Source: Campanula takesimana
Lineage: Eukaryota; Streptophyta; Magnoliopsida; Asterales; Campanulaceae
Length of the DNA stretch: 64,000 bases
Assembly: GCA_026119855.1 (NCBI GenBank)
Contig: JAOWBW010002529.1
Location: 1 to 64,000 of the forward strand
Reading direction: 5' to 3'
Below, piece after piece: positions 33,884 through 45,618 of the stretch. The position numbers and the translations under genes were made by a program. The notes below the pieces were generated by a model. The model did not search any database. It saw only the letters and a program-made list of their open reading frames with translations, and had not been told where the DNA came from. How positions within the stretch are numbered: position 1 is the first letter of the stretch; each line of letters opens with the position of its first letter.

Positions 33884-36394
33884 TGTAACGACCCGAAAAC
33901 CCGCCTCTATTTTCTTAGAAATAAATATTTAATTATTTATTTATGGCTTATTTATTTATTTAAATTATTTAGTTATTTAAATATTTATGTGTGCATTTTG
34001 GGCTTCATGATGTGGTCGTGCCTAGCATTTAATTGGTTAATTGTGCTAGTATAGAGTGTTGGGTCTTAAATGTTAGTGGGGAATATAAGATGATTGAGTT
34101 AGTGTGTAGGGAGGGGGTCTATGTGTAAATTCTAGTTTATGATCCTACTTATTCCCTCTTTTCCCCTCACCTCCCTCACTTTCACCCTCCCTCCATTCCC
34201 AGTCATCTCTCTCTCTCTCCATAGCCATTGTAGAAGGTAAGTCTCTCTCTCTTTCTCTCTTCATTTCTATCATCTTCCCCTCATTATCTCTCATTTCTCA
34301 TAAAATGAAACTTGTTTAGATCGTCGATAGGATCGTAGGAAGCCAAAAATATTCGAGTTTCGTCATCTTTGAGAAATTCCAAGTTAGTTACTTTCCCCCC
34401 CCCTCATTTATGTTAAAAATGTTCATCTTTAACTCCCTTGGTGCTCTAGTTGATATATATGTCCTCTTTGTTTGATTTGGAACTTATTTGCAAATTATCC
34501 ATTTTTTTTTTTTTTGTAATTTGGGTGTTTGAATCACCTTTTGGATTGGGTGTTCTAGATGTGGTTTTATGAGTCATTTTAGGTTTATAAGTTGCTAGGG
34601 TACCTTGGTATTGCTATCTAGAAGTGTTGTTCTTGGGGCATTTGAGTTTGGGTATGAAAATGGTGTTTTTGTGTTAATTTCGGATTGAAGAACCCAGGAA
34701 GAATATCTGGGTTAGCTTTCGATGGAGGCACGCGCACCCCTTGGGTGCGAGCGCCTCGCACCCTCCTCTCCTCAAATCTTGAATTTCCCACTGTCGGATG
34801 GAGGCGCACGCATCATTTTCTTGGAGGCGCGCGCACCCTTTCCATTTCAAATCTTCTATTTGTGACTGATTTCAGGAGGCGCGCGCATCCCCTTGTTTGA
34901 GGCGCGCGCACCCCCCTCCCCTGTTGTGAAATTTATTCCTTCCTTGTCCAATCTTTCGAGGGCCATAACTTCTTCTTCCGGGCTCCATTTTAATCGAGTA
35001 AGCTATCGTTTTAAAACCCTTCTAGAATACTACGAGATGAGGTGGTTTATTTGGTGGGGATTCAGGTTCAGATTGTGATGAGCCTTTGGTAGGTATTCTA
35101 TAACAAAACGTTTATGATCGGTCCGTTGTGTCCAAGAACTCCCTTTTTTGTTGGTATAAGACTGGGATGCAATCTTAGCCTAGATTTTGGGTACTACTTT
35201 AGTAGACTTAAAAATGATCATTATGGATTACTTTAATGTTTGAATTTGGTTCCTTTGTTAACAATTTAGTTGTGGAATCAATTTGGTTATTGTTTGGAAA
35301 TGAGGAACACTTTAATGTGGGAAATGGTTCCTTTGTGAACAAATATGTTATGGGATTTAATTGAGTATCGTTTTGGATTGTTTAAGCACCTTTTGATGTG
35401 TCGTTTGGAATGATTCACCTTTTTGGTGATTTATTTGAAATGGTTCCCTACTTTGGAATCATTAGTTGTTTACTTTAGCTAGTATTTATTACTTGGCATT
35501 TATTTGAAAGTCCAGCTGGTATTTGTGGTTGTGTCGGGCGATGGGAAAGGTTATAATGGCAACGAGCCGAGTCCATTATAATGTTGACCATTGTTTTGCC
35601 CCATTATTTCCCTCCTCCAGATTGGCCTTGGATGTGAGATGAGCTAGCTCCTTTCTTGGGAACAGTCTAGCTATTATAAGGGGTTGCGACTTTGTGTCGT
35701 ATACTCAGTTATCGTTTGGTTATTGGTTCCGGTACCGGGTTTTCTCTTCATCTATTATGCTGCTATCGTTGATTGGTTATCGGCTCTTTGATGCTGCTTA
35801 TTGATGCTTCCCTTCGATGCGGCCCTATCGTCAGTGATCAGATTGTTATATCCTTTATTGGGGAAACCTTGGCTCAGTATCCTTTGTTACTTGTTTATTT
35901 TCGCTGCTATCTGTTAAATGATAATTGCTACGGGCTATGCGAGATATTATTATTGTCGTTGTATCTTAGCATGTCATGTAGTTGCATTAGTAACTTATTG
36001 AGATTTATCTCACCCCCTTTCTTTCATCTTTGTTTTTCCTTAACCCCCCCCCCAGGAGGAAAGGATTAGGATTTGCGGATCGAGGAGGACGTCGAGAGGA
36101 TTGAGATTTTGGGCAGGTTGTCATTGATCGGTTTGCATTATTTAAATGTATAACCTTTTGGGGATAGTTTTAGCAGCAATGACGTCATTAAGATTTATAA
36201 CCTTTTGTATTTTGGTGTGAGCTTGTGGAGCTTATACCAGTAGTTTATTGTTGTTGTTAAACTTGGATTTCTAAAACTTTGTTGTAAACCTTTTGGGTAT
36301 AAAAATGGAATTTTTATCTTCAGTATTTTAGTATTTGTGTGTTAAGTCGACGTCCAGCTCGCGAGTTCCCGGCCCGCGGGTCGGGGTCGCGACA
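33884..36394 (+). repeat. 3' LTR of element A
   Basis: 2511 bp, closely similar to the 5' copy with small indels in homopolymers (poly-C near 36043 is 11 against 7) and in the first GC-site pair. Confidence 0.9.
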
Positions 36395-38168
36395 CGCTGC
36401 GCAGCTTCAACCGATCAACCAATCAACAATAGCAGCATAACAGCTGAAGAGAACCCCGGTCAGAACCGACCAGTCAATCAATCAAACCATCTTCATAGTA
36501 GCATAACCAGCTTAAGATGACAAAGGACAGGGGAAATGACACAGAGTCATACCCAAAACGTCTAGCTAGAATACTCACTAATGGAGCTAGGTCATCCCAA
36601 CCAAGGCCATCTAGAAGGGGAAAGAAGGACTAATGGGCAATGCTATACTGGACTTGGCTCGTGCCATTATAACATTATCCATTGCCTGACTCGAACACAA
36701 GTAACCAGCTGGACTTTCAAATAAATGCTAAGTAATAAATACTAGCTCGATAAACAAACGAAGATTCCAAAGTAGGGAACCATACCAAATAATCACCATA
36801 AAGATGCAAACGATTACTCATGAAGAGTTCAACAACAATGAACACAAGAAGTTCCTCACAGAGAGTCCAACACCGATAAACAGGGTTGCTCATAGAGAGC
36901 CCAACAACATTGATCATTAAAAACATGATGATTCCATGATAAGGGACCATACCAAACACATCCTAAAGATGATACCCACGAGTTACTCATAAGGAGCACA
37001 ACTCAAACGGTCGCTCACAATTGGTACAATATTTATTACCAAAACGACCCTAAACGTCTACTCATAAAGAGTACTATGACCATGAACTCAACCATCTCTC
37101 ACACTTGGAATTCTAAATAGGAAAACCGAATAAATACACCTTAAAGCTAATCAACACTGTAGGTACCCAATCACCAATTCACGTCTTACATCCGTTCATC
37201 AACGAACCAATTCTTAACACTCTAACGAACCCAAAAGGTTACACCTATTCATACCTGATCACATACGGACCAAACCCAACACTTTGGTGTTCCATAACAA
37301 CCCTCTAGGTACTATAGGATATCACCTAAAACCTAGACCAAGTCTTATCCAAAAATCAATTCGATTGGCACAATCATGAACACCTCATAAGATGACCAAA
37401 CATTCCCAAACAAACTTAGACTAATTCCATAACACAATTGCTCATAACGGAACCACTTTACAACCCTAGAGTGTTCCACTATGCTCATACAAGTTAAATA
37501 GAATAGTACTCAAAACCTAGACTAAGAATGCAACCTAGTCTTAAACAATCAAAAGGAAGATTTCCAGAAATAGGGGGCGGGCGGGCGCTCATTTAGACAG
37601 AAGGTTGGTCGAAGGAATTTGGCCAGGTGGGCAGGCGCCTGGCTCAATCCGGGCGGGTGCCCGGTCGGCAATCTGGGCAAAATGAAACTGGGTTATTACA
37701 AATCTTTCGCAAATCCTTACCATTCTAAAAACTACTCTTACCCCAACTTCTAACAAGTAAACCAAGGTACTAAAACAACTTATAAACTCATGAAAGACCT
37801 ATATAACAACATCTATCAACCCAAACTAACTAAGATTTAACCCCAACATTCATATCATCACAAAATTAACCAAAAAATCCAAATAAATTCTAAACTCAAT
37901 CAAAACATCATATATATCACTAAAGCATCATTCAAACAAGTGATGAACATTTTAGCATAAAAATGGGGGAAAAGTAACTTACTTGGAATTTATGAAAAAT
38001 GACGGAATTTGAATTTTCTTAGCTCTATATGATCCTATCGACGATCTAAGCATTTTTCATAAAATGAGCAATAAGAAATAGTGAGAGGAAGATGATCAAA
38101 AGAAGGAGAGAAGGAGACAGCTTTTACCTTGCAACAATGGAGGGAGAGAGAGAATTTGGTAGGGGGGG

Positions 38169-39471
38169 TGTAGACACCCCGCCTTGGACCTCTCACCCCG
38201 ATTGCATACAAAGTATTTTTATTTAACTTATTTTCATTAATTTCTGTTACTTCGGTTAAGTTCCTAACTAATTCCGTTAGTTTTGGACTAAACTGCATAA
38301 CAGAGTTAACTTTTAGGGTCATTCTGTCATTCTTTTTTTTACCCGCGGGCGCTTCCGGAACTGCCAGTGAGCTGCGCGCGCGTCCCGCCCCAAAAGCCGG
38401 ACCCGCGCGCTTCCCACTTTGGCAGTAACGGATTGCACCTTATTTCCCTCCCTTTTCTTATTTACAAACATCTTTTCTTAATCACAAAAACCATCTTTTT
38501 ACATCCACATTCATCCCCCCTTTTCTCATTAACTCCCAATCCCAAATTCTAAGCCTTTTCCCAAAAACTAATATTTCTTTCATTTATTATTTGATTTCTT
38601 TTATTTTTCTTTTATTATTTGTGATTGGCCCATTTCATTTCACATGGATGACCAATTTCCCTCCATCATTTCCCTCTCTTTTTTACCTATAAAAACCATC
38701 ATCTTCTACCTTGGAAATGGACTCTTTTTTGGGACTTCTTTTTGGACTTCTTTTTGGGACTCCAACCTTGATTCACCAACTACATTATACACAAATTCTT
38801 CCAATAAGAGTTCTTAGTAACAAGACTCTACACAAATTGTTCTACAACAATTTCATTACAACAACAACACTTTCAAGTCAAGGTTCCAAATCCTCTTTCT
38901 CAAGGTACAACTCCGTTTTCTTCCTTTGTTTTCTTCTTCTTGATGTATGCAATCCCCATTAATGGGACATGACCAACATGACTACTTCACATATTGAAGT
39001 TAGTTAAGGTTATCTCCCTACATTTTAATCCTAACTTTAATTCACCATGTTAATTTCTCTTCATCTCTTAATGTAATTCTTTAACATTACTTGTTACATG
39101 TAATCTTTATCATTAAATAAATAAAACAATTCTATTTTATTTCCCCTTTATTTCCCCTTTTCTTCTCATCACAATTGTTAACACATTTCTATTTAATTAA
39201 TTGAAGGACATGTAAATATTGGAACACCAATAGTAGCAAGACCCGTGTAAGCGGGGCGGAGTGGGTGTTTAAGTACTTCCCACTCCGTCACCTAACCCCC
39301 GAACCCTTCTTTCCCGAATCTCTGGTTTTGTACATAAATTAGGCTATTTCTAGGTTTTTCTTATGTTCCTTTAAAAACATAGGTGGCGACTCTTAACAAT
39401 CTAAAAACAAGTTAGACATCCTAGGATAATTCACCGCTCTAGCCAAGCCGTGGTTCCCCGGGGTATCTACA
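38169..39471 (+). repeat. 5' LTR of element C
   Basis: 1303 bp, tgtagacaccccg...cggggtatctaca, an extended inverted terminus. TATA box ctataaaaa at 38687-38695. Confidence 0.9.
38344..38415 (+). promoter_or_regulatory. U3 GC-site array, element C 5' LTR
   Basis: cgcgggcgcttccgg (38344), gcgcgcgcgtcccg (38374), cccgcgcgcttccc (38402): spacing 30 and 28 bp, about 270 bp upstream of the TATA box. The 3' LTR has the same at 45796-45867, TATA 46148-46156. Confidence 0.65.
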
Positions 39472-39472
39472 G

Positions 39473-39490
39473 TGGCGACTCCGCTGGGGA
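39473..39490 (+). other. Primer-binding site of element C (tRNA-Arg type)
   Basis: tggcgactccgctgggga one base after the LTR. It matches the same tRNA as the site of G apart from one base. Confidence 0.8.
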
Positions 39491-40715
39491 CGATAGATGG
39501 TTAAACTTGCGTTTTCATTTTTGGTGTTCTTTTATTCTGTTTTCTGGGCACTCTGGTAAAAAGGGTAGGAAGCGCGCGCCTCCGGCATTCTTGGCCTAAA
39601 GCGCGCGCGTCCGATCCTTATTACCAGAATCGCCCGCCTCCTTTCTTGTCCTTCAATTCCATGTTTCTGTGCTAACAAATTCTGCAGGGGAAAGTTTTCT
39701 TAATTAAGGGTCAAGGCAATCCCTTGAACCCATTGATTTGCAGGTTCTCAGCCAGAAGCGGGTGCCTCTGCCCTGCTTCCTCTCACGCGCGCGCCTTCCG
39801 CATAGGCAACCCAATGCGCGTGCTTCTAGGCGCATTCCCGGAACAGAACAGTGCACAGAAACAGAACAGAATGACAGAGTGTGGGAACCGGGCCTGCATA
39901 CAATTTCTTTTACTTTCTGTTTATTTTTATCGGTCACACGGGTGATTCGAACGTTGTAATTATGTGCTTATTTGTTTTTTTTAATTTATTTCTTTTGAAA
40001 AAAAAAATGTTTTGTCACATGTTAGACCTCACACTACATGCACATATTCTTATCAACTGCTCACTATCGAGTCGCACAAGTCCAACCCCAAACCCGTCGA
40101 GGCCCGTCCTAGAAAGTTTCAAGCTCCACTCGACCTTGGCTCTTTCGAAGCGGTAAACCTCAGCCCGTGGTGTAGTTCATGACTACATGCCGGGGGTGAC
40201 CTTTGAGCCTCATATTCAAGCCGAGAACAAGCCACACAATTCTAGTCTAGGGTCTAACACTCTGTGACTCAAGTCGGTTTCCATGTGCCGAGATTTCCCT
40301 AAACTAATGTCTTCAAATCATACATGCCAATTTGTTGCAATGGATGAAATAAAACTCCGTCCCCAAAAGTGGCTATTTTGGACGAAAATAAAAATCCGTC
40401 CCCGCATGTATGATTTACTACATTAATTTAGTTTAATCCCGACACATGTAGGGCTCACAAGCATGGTGGAATCCGATGAGTATATGGGACCGCGGGAAGG
40501 TCTATATACTAGTGTGACGATTCCACTATTTTTTCTAGAAACCCCAAAAAGGACTCCGTCCTTCCGACTTTTGTAAATAAAAAAAAAAAAAAAAAAAAAA
40601 GAGTCATTTTCTTTATATGGTTGAGTCTTTTTTGTGTTTGTGGGTTAAATTTATTTTACTCAAAAGGTGTTTGTGGGGCCAATCTAAGATCAACCGTGCT
40701 CTTCCAATAGGTCCA
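39491..40715 (+). other. 5' leader of element C
   Basis: Non-coding, 1.2 kb. GC-site copies lie at 39572, 39601 and 39629 (spacing 29 and 28) and again at 39758, 39786 and 39814. A poly(A) run of over 20 nt sits near 40578, just before gag. Confidence 0.7.
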
Positions 40716-41327
40716 ATGGCTTCCAACGGCGACAACAACAACGGTGGAAATGATTTCGTGTCCAACGAAGGGTTACTCAACGTAATGAAATCAATGGGGG
40801 AACAAATGGATAGGATTGTCGAGGATGCCCGCCGTAAAGACAATTTGTGGCAAGCCCGTTTCGATATCGACAAGAGGATTCACAAAGAAGAGGTTTCCGA
40901 ACTCAAGGCCCGTCTTGATTATGAAAGAAGAATTCACAAGGAAGAGGTTTCCGAACTCAAAGCCCATTTGCAAGAACTCACCGACAGCAAGGCAAAGTTC
41001 AATGATAAAGCATGCTCAAGTGGTCCGACCCTCAAAAGCTACAAAGGTACCACCAACAACCGAGTTTTCACTCCTCTCCAAGGAGTAACCCAAGCTGAGG
41101 CATTTGAAATTTTGGTGGCAAGAGGGAAGATCAAACCTTTGGAGGGGTACAAGCCGAAGGCGATACTGAAAAATCATGCTCATGGTGAATGGTGCGGCTA
41201 CCACAAGCATAGTGGCCACACTACCGAAGGGTGCTTCCTTCTCCGAAACATCATCCAAGATTTGATCGACAACGGCGAATTTACCGTGGGTGAAGAGCAA
41301 CTCATCAAAGAAGTGGCTTGGTTTTGA
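40716..41327 (+). CDS. gag: gag-like protein of element C
   Basis: About 203 residues from the ATG at 40716 (MASNGDNN). The frame is open from 40617, but the extra N-terminal segment looks like untranslated leader. Order: a Gly/Asn-rich start, a coiled coil with the duplicated segment IHKEEVSELKA (about residues 50-90), a linker ending in FTPLQGVTQAEAFEILVARGKIKPL, and a zinc knuckle CGYHKHSGHTTEGC, then LIDNGEF. The knuckle and the following helix are shared with the gag relic of G. It lacks the large capsid domain of autonomous Gag, so it may be a reduced RNA-binding Gag. No pol follows. The intact frame in an element lacking pol may reflect recent activity with helper proteins. Confidence 0.7.
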   Translation: MASNGDNNNGGNDFVSNEGLLNVMKSMGEQMDRIVEDARRKDNLWQARFDIDKRIHKEEVSELKARLDYERRIHKEEVSELKAHLQELTDSKAKFNDKACSSGPTLKSYKGTTNNRVFTPLQGVTQAEAFEILVARGKIKPLEGYKPKAILKNHAHGEWCGYHKHSGHTTEGCFLLRNIIQDLIDNGEFTVGEEQLIKEVAWF

Positions 41328-41702
41328 AATGGGGCTTCAACAAAGAGGACGACGACAACAATCTCCGTTTCTCTTTCTCTACCTAGTAGTAGGAATAAAA
41401 AAAAAAAAAAAAAAAAAAAGAGTCAAAAGTCCTCTTTTGTGTGCATTAATGTTTTCTCTCGTCCCATGTTAAGTGTCGAGTCTTCTTATCAAATAAAAGT
41501 CGTTCTTGTCCTTATACACTCTTCCAAGTTGTTCGATCTAATTCTTGGCAAAATGATGAAAAAATGTCTAAACAAGTTTTAGAACAAGGCCATCACTTGA
41601 ACGCCTAGGGGCTAAACATCGACGCCAACATCAACGACGAAGCCAAGACAAACAAGGTGGAGCAACAATCATGAAGAATTCAAGCAAAGTTTTCAAAGGG
41701 GG

Positions 41703-41737
<35 letters not shown>

Positions 41738-41738
41738 T

Positions 41739-41770
41739 CGCTAGGTTGAAACCATCAAATCAACCTAGGC
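41739..41770 (+). other. Hairpin motif, copy d (element C)
   Basis: Nine-bp perfect stem ctaggttga (41741-41749) with tcaacctag (41760-41768). The inner ccc/ggg is not kept. Confidence 0.55.
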
Positions 41771-41907
41771 AAAAGTTAGAGCACAAAAAAAAAAAAAAAA
41801 AAAAAAATCCCCCTCAATCAAAGAAGTTCACATCAAGATCATCATCATCATCCACCAACGAAGGACGAAGCAACAATTCATCACGAAGAATGGAGAAACC
41901 ACAAGAA

Positions 41908-41944
41908 CTACGGTGACCTGAGCCTCTACACTGGAGGAACGTAG
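41908..41944 (+). other. CTACG/CGTAG stem-loop motif, copy 4 (element C)
   Basis: Outer arms ctacg (41908-41912) and cgtag (41940-41944); inner stem cctc (41923-41926) with gagg (41934-41937). The inner pair differs in sequence from copies in G but still pairs. Confidence 0.6.
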
Positions 41945-42420
41945 GCAACCTTCGGGTCCGGTCTCATGCAAGAAAGAAAATATGTTTAGCCCTAGCGCGT
42001 TATGGTGATTGACCTTCATCTCGAACTTGTCAAGACATCTTTGTACGATTCATTTGCCAATGAATTAATCACCAAAAAGATTGAACAACTTTCTTAGATT
42101 TGGAATCATTTCGCGTTCCTTGTCGAGTCTAGGGACTTCTATTCTTTCTGCATACTCCCAATTTCTTGCAATCAAATTGGGGCTTTCCTTCTCTTCTCTC
42201 TTAATGACTTACTTGCCTTCGCGAGTCATTCAATTCAATAAAAAATACATGTCAATACTAGGGACACTTTCCTAGTCAAGTCAATGTCACTCACCTTTAG
42301 TGACAAGAGGTCTCCACCGCAAAATCACATGTCTTATCTCCTCAGCTAGAGTCAATGCACACTTCCTCATCAATTAAGTCAAAAAAAAATAAAAAATGAT
42401 GAAGACGCAAAAGAGATGCC

Positions 42421-42454
42421 CGCTAGATTGAAAACCCGAAAGGGCGGTCTAGGC
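42421..42454 (+). other. GNRA-hairpin motif, copy e (element C)
   Basis: Outer ctaga (42423-42427) with tctag (42448-42452); inner ccc (42435-42437) with ggg (42442-42444); loop gaaa. Confidence 0.6.
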
Positions 42455-45011
42455 AAAAAACAGGGTGCGTCATAAAAAAAAATGAGAGAGTGAGAGAGAG
42501 AAGGGAAAGAGAAATGGAGATCCCCGGCCTCTAAAGAAGACAAGTTCTACATTGAATCTCCTCAGCAAGTCAATTCCCCACCGAGTCAACTTTGGGATTG
42601 CAAAAAGCTCGACAAGATATGGCACCATCAAAGGTTGTTTTGGGTTATTGGCATCATTCTCCAGCAGTGTGCATTTTTGGGTTCATGAAAAGAAGGCCCG
42701 TGGTAACCAAGATCCATCCAAGAACAAGCCCATCATAAAAGGGCACGAGGTTGCACAAATAATCCCTAGCTAGTCAATTGGCTTGGGCAGCAAATAGCAA
42801 CAACATGTGTCTCAGTTTTCAAGCTTCTTCAAGAATGTGCTTCTAAAGTACGCCGAAAGGCTCCCGAGAAATGGAGTAGCTCTTGCCATATCCTCTCATG
42901 TTTGTTCCCTCGCACGAGGAAGAGTCACTCTTGCTTTGCTCAACAAATGGTGACGCCCTAGGGGCTATGTGACTCAAGAACAAGGGATTCTTTTGCTTCA
43001 TTTGGCAATCAATACGCCCTAGGGGCTATGCTCAAGAAAGATGTGTGAGACTATCCTCAAAGTCCCTCAAAAGGGATGTCAAAAAGCCCTCTTGTCATGT
43101 GTGCCCGTGCTCGTTTCCCCAATTAAGGGTGGACCTTTCTCGCAATCAATGATGGCACTCTAGGGGCTACGGTCAAGTCTTAAAGGCTCCCTCGGCAAAG
43201 AACAATTAACTCCCCAGCAGTATCCCCAGCCAAGTCATGTGCAACATTGGAAGCTTCCTCAATTCAGCACCGAAGGTCTCAACGGGCTTCGCAATCTACA
43301 ATATTTTGGGCTACGGCATTACAGTAATCCGAGCAAAGGGCAATATTGGGGCTTCGCGACCGACAGTCTTTTGGGCAACAATACTCGAGCAACGCAATTT
43401 GGGAGTAGTCTCCATGAAAGGGATCAAGCATCAAAGGGTCTCTCAACACTTCAAGTCAAAGGCCTCTTGGTTTTAAAATGAAGACTCCGATGTTATGAAT
43501 GAAGTTGATGATTTTTGTTAGAACTTTCAACGAGATCATGAAGAAAGTCTTAGAGAAAAGGAAAAAGATTCAATATGCTAAACTCTAATCAAAACAGGGT
43601 TATAGCGGGAAATGCCACGGCCAATCCAAATGTTTCTGCAATTCAGCACCCCCTTCTCCAAGATCAAAAGCACTAGGTGCAGCTCAGATAAAGTTGGGCC
43701 ACAACACTAGTTGCATCCGAAGATCCGTCATTAGTTCAACTCAAGAAGAGTCAAGCAAGCATACTCATTTGAGACTTTATCACGCCAAGACCTTATCCTC
43801 CGCGACCTCGACGGCACCGCATGACATTACTGCATCCTTTGACATAAGCCCTCAGCCATTTGGGTATCAACCACAATGAGGCCATTCATCTCCCCAGTAA
43901 GAACAAGAAGGAGATCTCTATCAAGAATTCTACCGAACGGTACATCCGCTCTCAATGCCGAGCCAATCACGAGATAATTTGGGGCTTTATAATGAAAGGT
44001 CTTCAGATCCCGCCATCTACAAGCCCACGACGCTTGGGGCTTTGCAATCTATCGAAGCTTGGCATCAACGATCTCCTCTTGGGGCTTGCTCACTACAACA
44101 ACAAAGGGCGATTTACTCGAATGGGCCAGGAGCTGATTTATCTTGGAGCTATGCAAGTCCCTCAAAATTTGGCATCAAAGGCATTCTAGGGGCTTTACAA
44201 TCAGCAACCCCTCATCTCGGCATCAAAAGCATTTTGAATCCCCATAATCGACAAATCTCTTGGGGCTAGACATCAATCTTCGTTGGGCACACCAGCGACA
44301 ACAAAATTCAAGCGAGGCAATCCGGACTTCGACTGATCATGACTTGATCTTGGGTTGGCTTTACAAACACACAATGGCTAAAATGGTTCACCCACGAACT
44401 AAAACAAAAAAAAAAAAAAAATTCTTTCTTTTTTCTCCTTCTATGTGCAAAATTATGTGCTTTACTCTGCTTTGCTCCTAGCTTCTCCTCCAGCGTTCTC
44501 CATCATCCTTGAACTACGCTGGTCTGATTCCCTTCAAGGGATACGTAGGCGGCCTTTGGCACGACCAACCCATCATCCAAAGTACCATCTCGCCAACCCA
44601 TCATCAAGAGCGTTCTCTCATCAACATCCAAAGAATGGACATTCTCCATCAAAGCATCCTCCGCGGACATCAGAAATCCATCTCCACTCAAGCGGCAATG
44701 GTAAGCGAAGGTATGAATACATCCAATGCTCTCCTCAAAATCACACCGCACACAAGATCACTCTCTACATTCTTACTTCTCTCTCATTGCAAGAGTGTTC
44801 CAAAATCCCATCACACCACGAGCACAATTTCTCTCTCTTCATTTCACACTTCATGCATCTTCTTGCAAGAACACATATACCTCTCAAGCACACACATAAC
44901 AGGTACCACCACGATATCAACAGCATCCGCTACTCAAGGCACTTCATCCCCACCAGAAAGTGGTCAACCGTGCCCACACCCCACAAGGTCAACAACATAA
45001 GCAGATGCGGC

Positions 45012-45480
45012 TCCAAGTCGGCAACTCGGTCCATATCGAGACAAGCTCCCATGAGCCCCAAGTCGGCAACTCGGTCCATATCGAGACAAGCTCCCATGAG
45101 CTCCAAGTCGGCAACTCGGTCCATATCGAGACAAGCTCCCATGAGCTCCAAGTCGGCAACTCGGTCCATATCGAGACAAGCTCCCATGAGCTCCAAGTCG
45201 GCAACTCGGTCCATATCGAGACAAGCTCCCATGAGCTCCTAGTCGGCAACTCAGTCCATATCGAGATAAGCTCCCATGAGCTCCAAGTCGGCAACTCGGT
45301 CCATATCGAGACAAGCTCCCATGAGCTCCAAGTCGACAACTCGGTCCATATCGAGACAAGCTCCCATGAGCTCCAAGTCGGCAACTCGGTCCATATCGAG
45401 ACAAGCTCCCATGGGCCCCAACTCAACAACTCGGTCTATATCGAGACAGGCTCCCATGAGCTCCAATTCAACACTCCAGC
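45012..45480. repeat. 45-bp tandem repeat, about ten copies (element C)
   Basis: Units start at 45016, 45061, 45106 and so on every 45 bp to about 45421. Each holds two small inverted repeats, ctcg...cgag and agctc-ccat-gagct. The period is a multiple of three, so several frames stay open (146-265 aa). These are judged non-genic. Confidence 0.9.
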
Positions 45481-45618
45481 AAAAGTCGCTCATGCAGGGA
45501 GCGCACTTTCATCGAGTGTTTGCTTTCTTTTCTTTCTTCTTCTTTGTCGATGTCCTCGGCGGGTGTTTTTACTTTCGTTGACGCGTTTTGCTTTGCAATC
45601 CACGTCGCCGAGGGGCTC

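Larger units (their letters stand above)
28288..36394 (+). mobile_element. Element A: Tekay/Del-like Gypsy element with broken gag and no RT
   Basis: LTRs 28288-30809 and 33884-36394 (about 2.5 kb each), iMet primer site 30812-30823, gag at 30930-31953, protease relic to 32329, then 1.5 kb non-coding, polypurine tract ctttttaaggagggtagat (33865-33883). Flanked by cgctg. LTR starts are shared with B (tgtaacgacccgaaaaccc) but the LTRs have diverged, so A and B are subfamilies. Long LTRs, iMet primer and Gag type fit the Tekay/Del chromoviruses. Confidence 0.9.
41328..45010 (+). other. 3' non-coding region of element C
   Basis: No gene is supported. It contains three poly(A) tracts (about 41397, 41706, 41784), two GNRA-hairpin motifs, one CTACG/CGTAG motif, and many repeats of ctaggggct(a/t)-type words. 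Several frames of 60-265 aa lack recognisable domains. Confidence 0.65.

Noticed and set aside
45012..45480. CRISPR-like appearance of the 45-bp array
   Set aside because: Units are contiguous and near-identical with no unique spacers, and the context is a plant retrotransposon.
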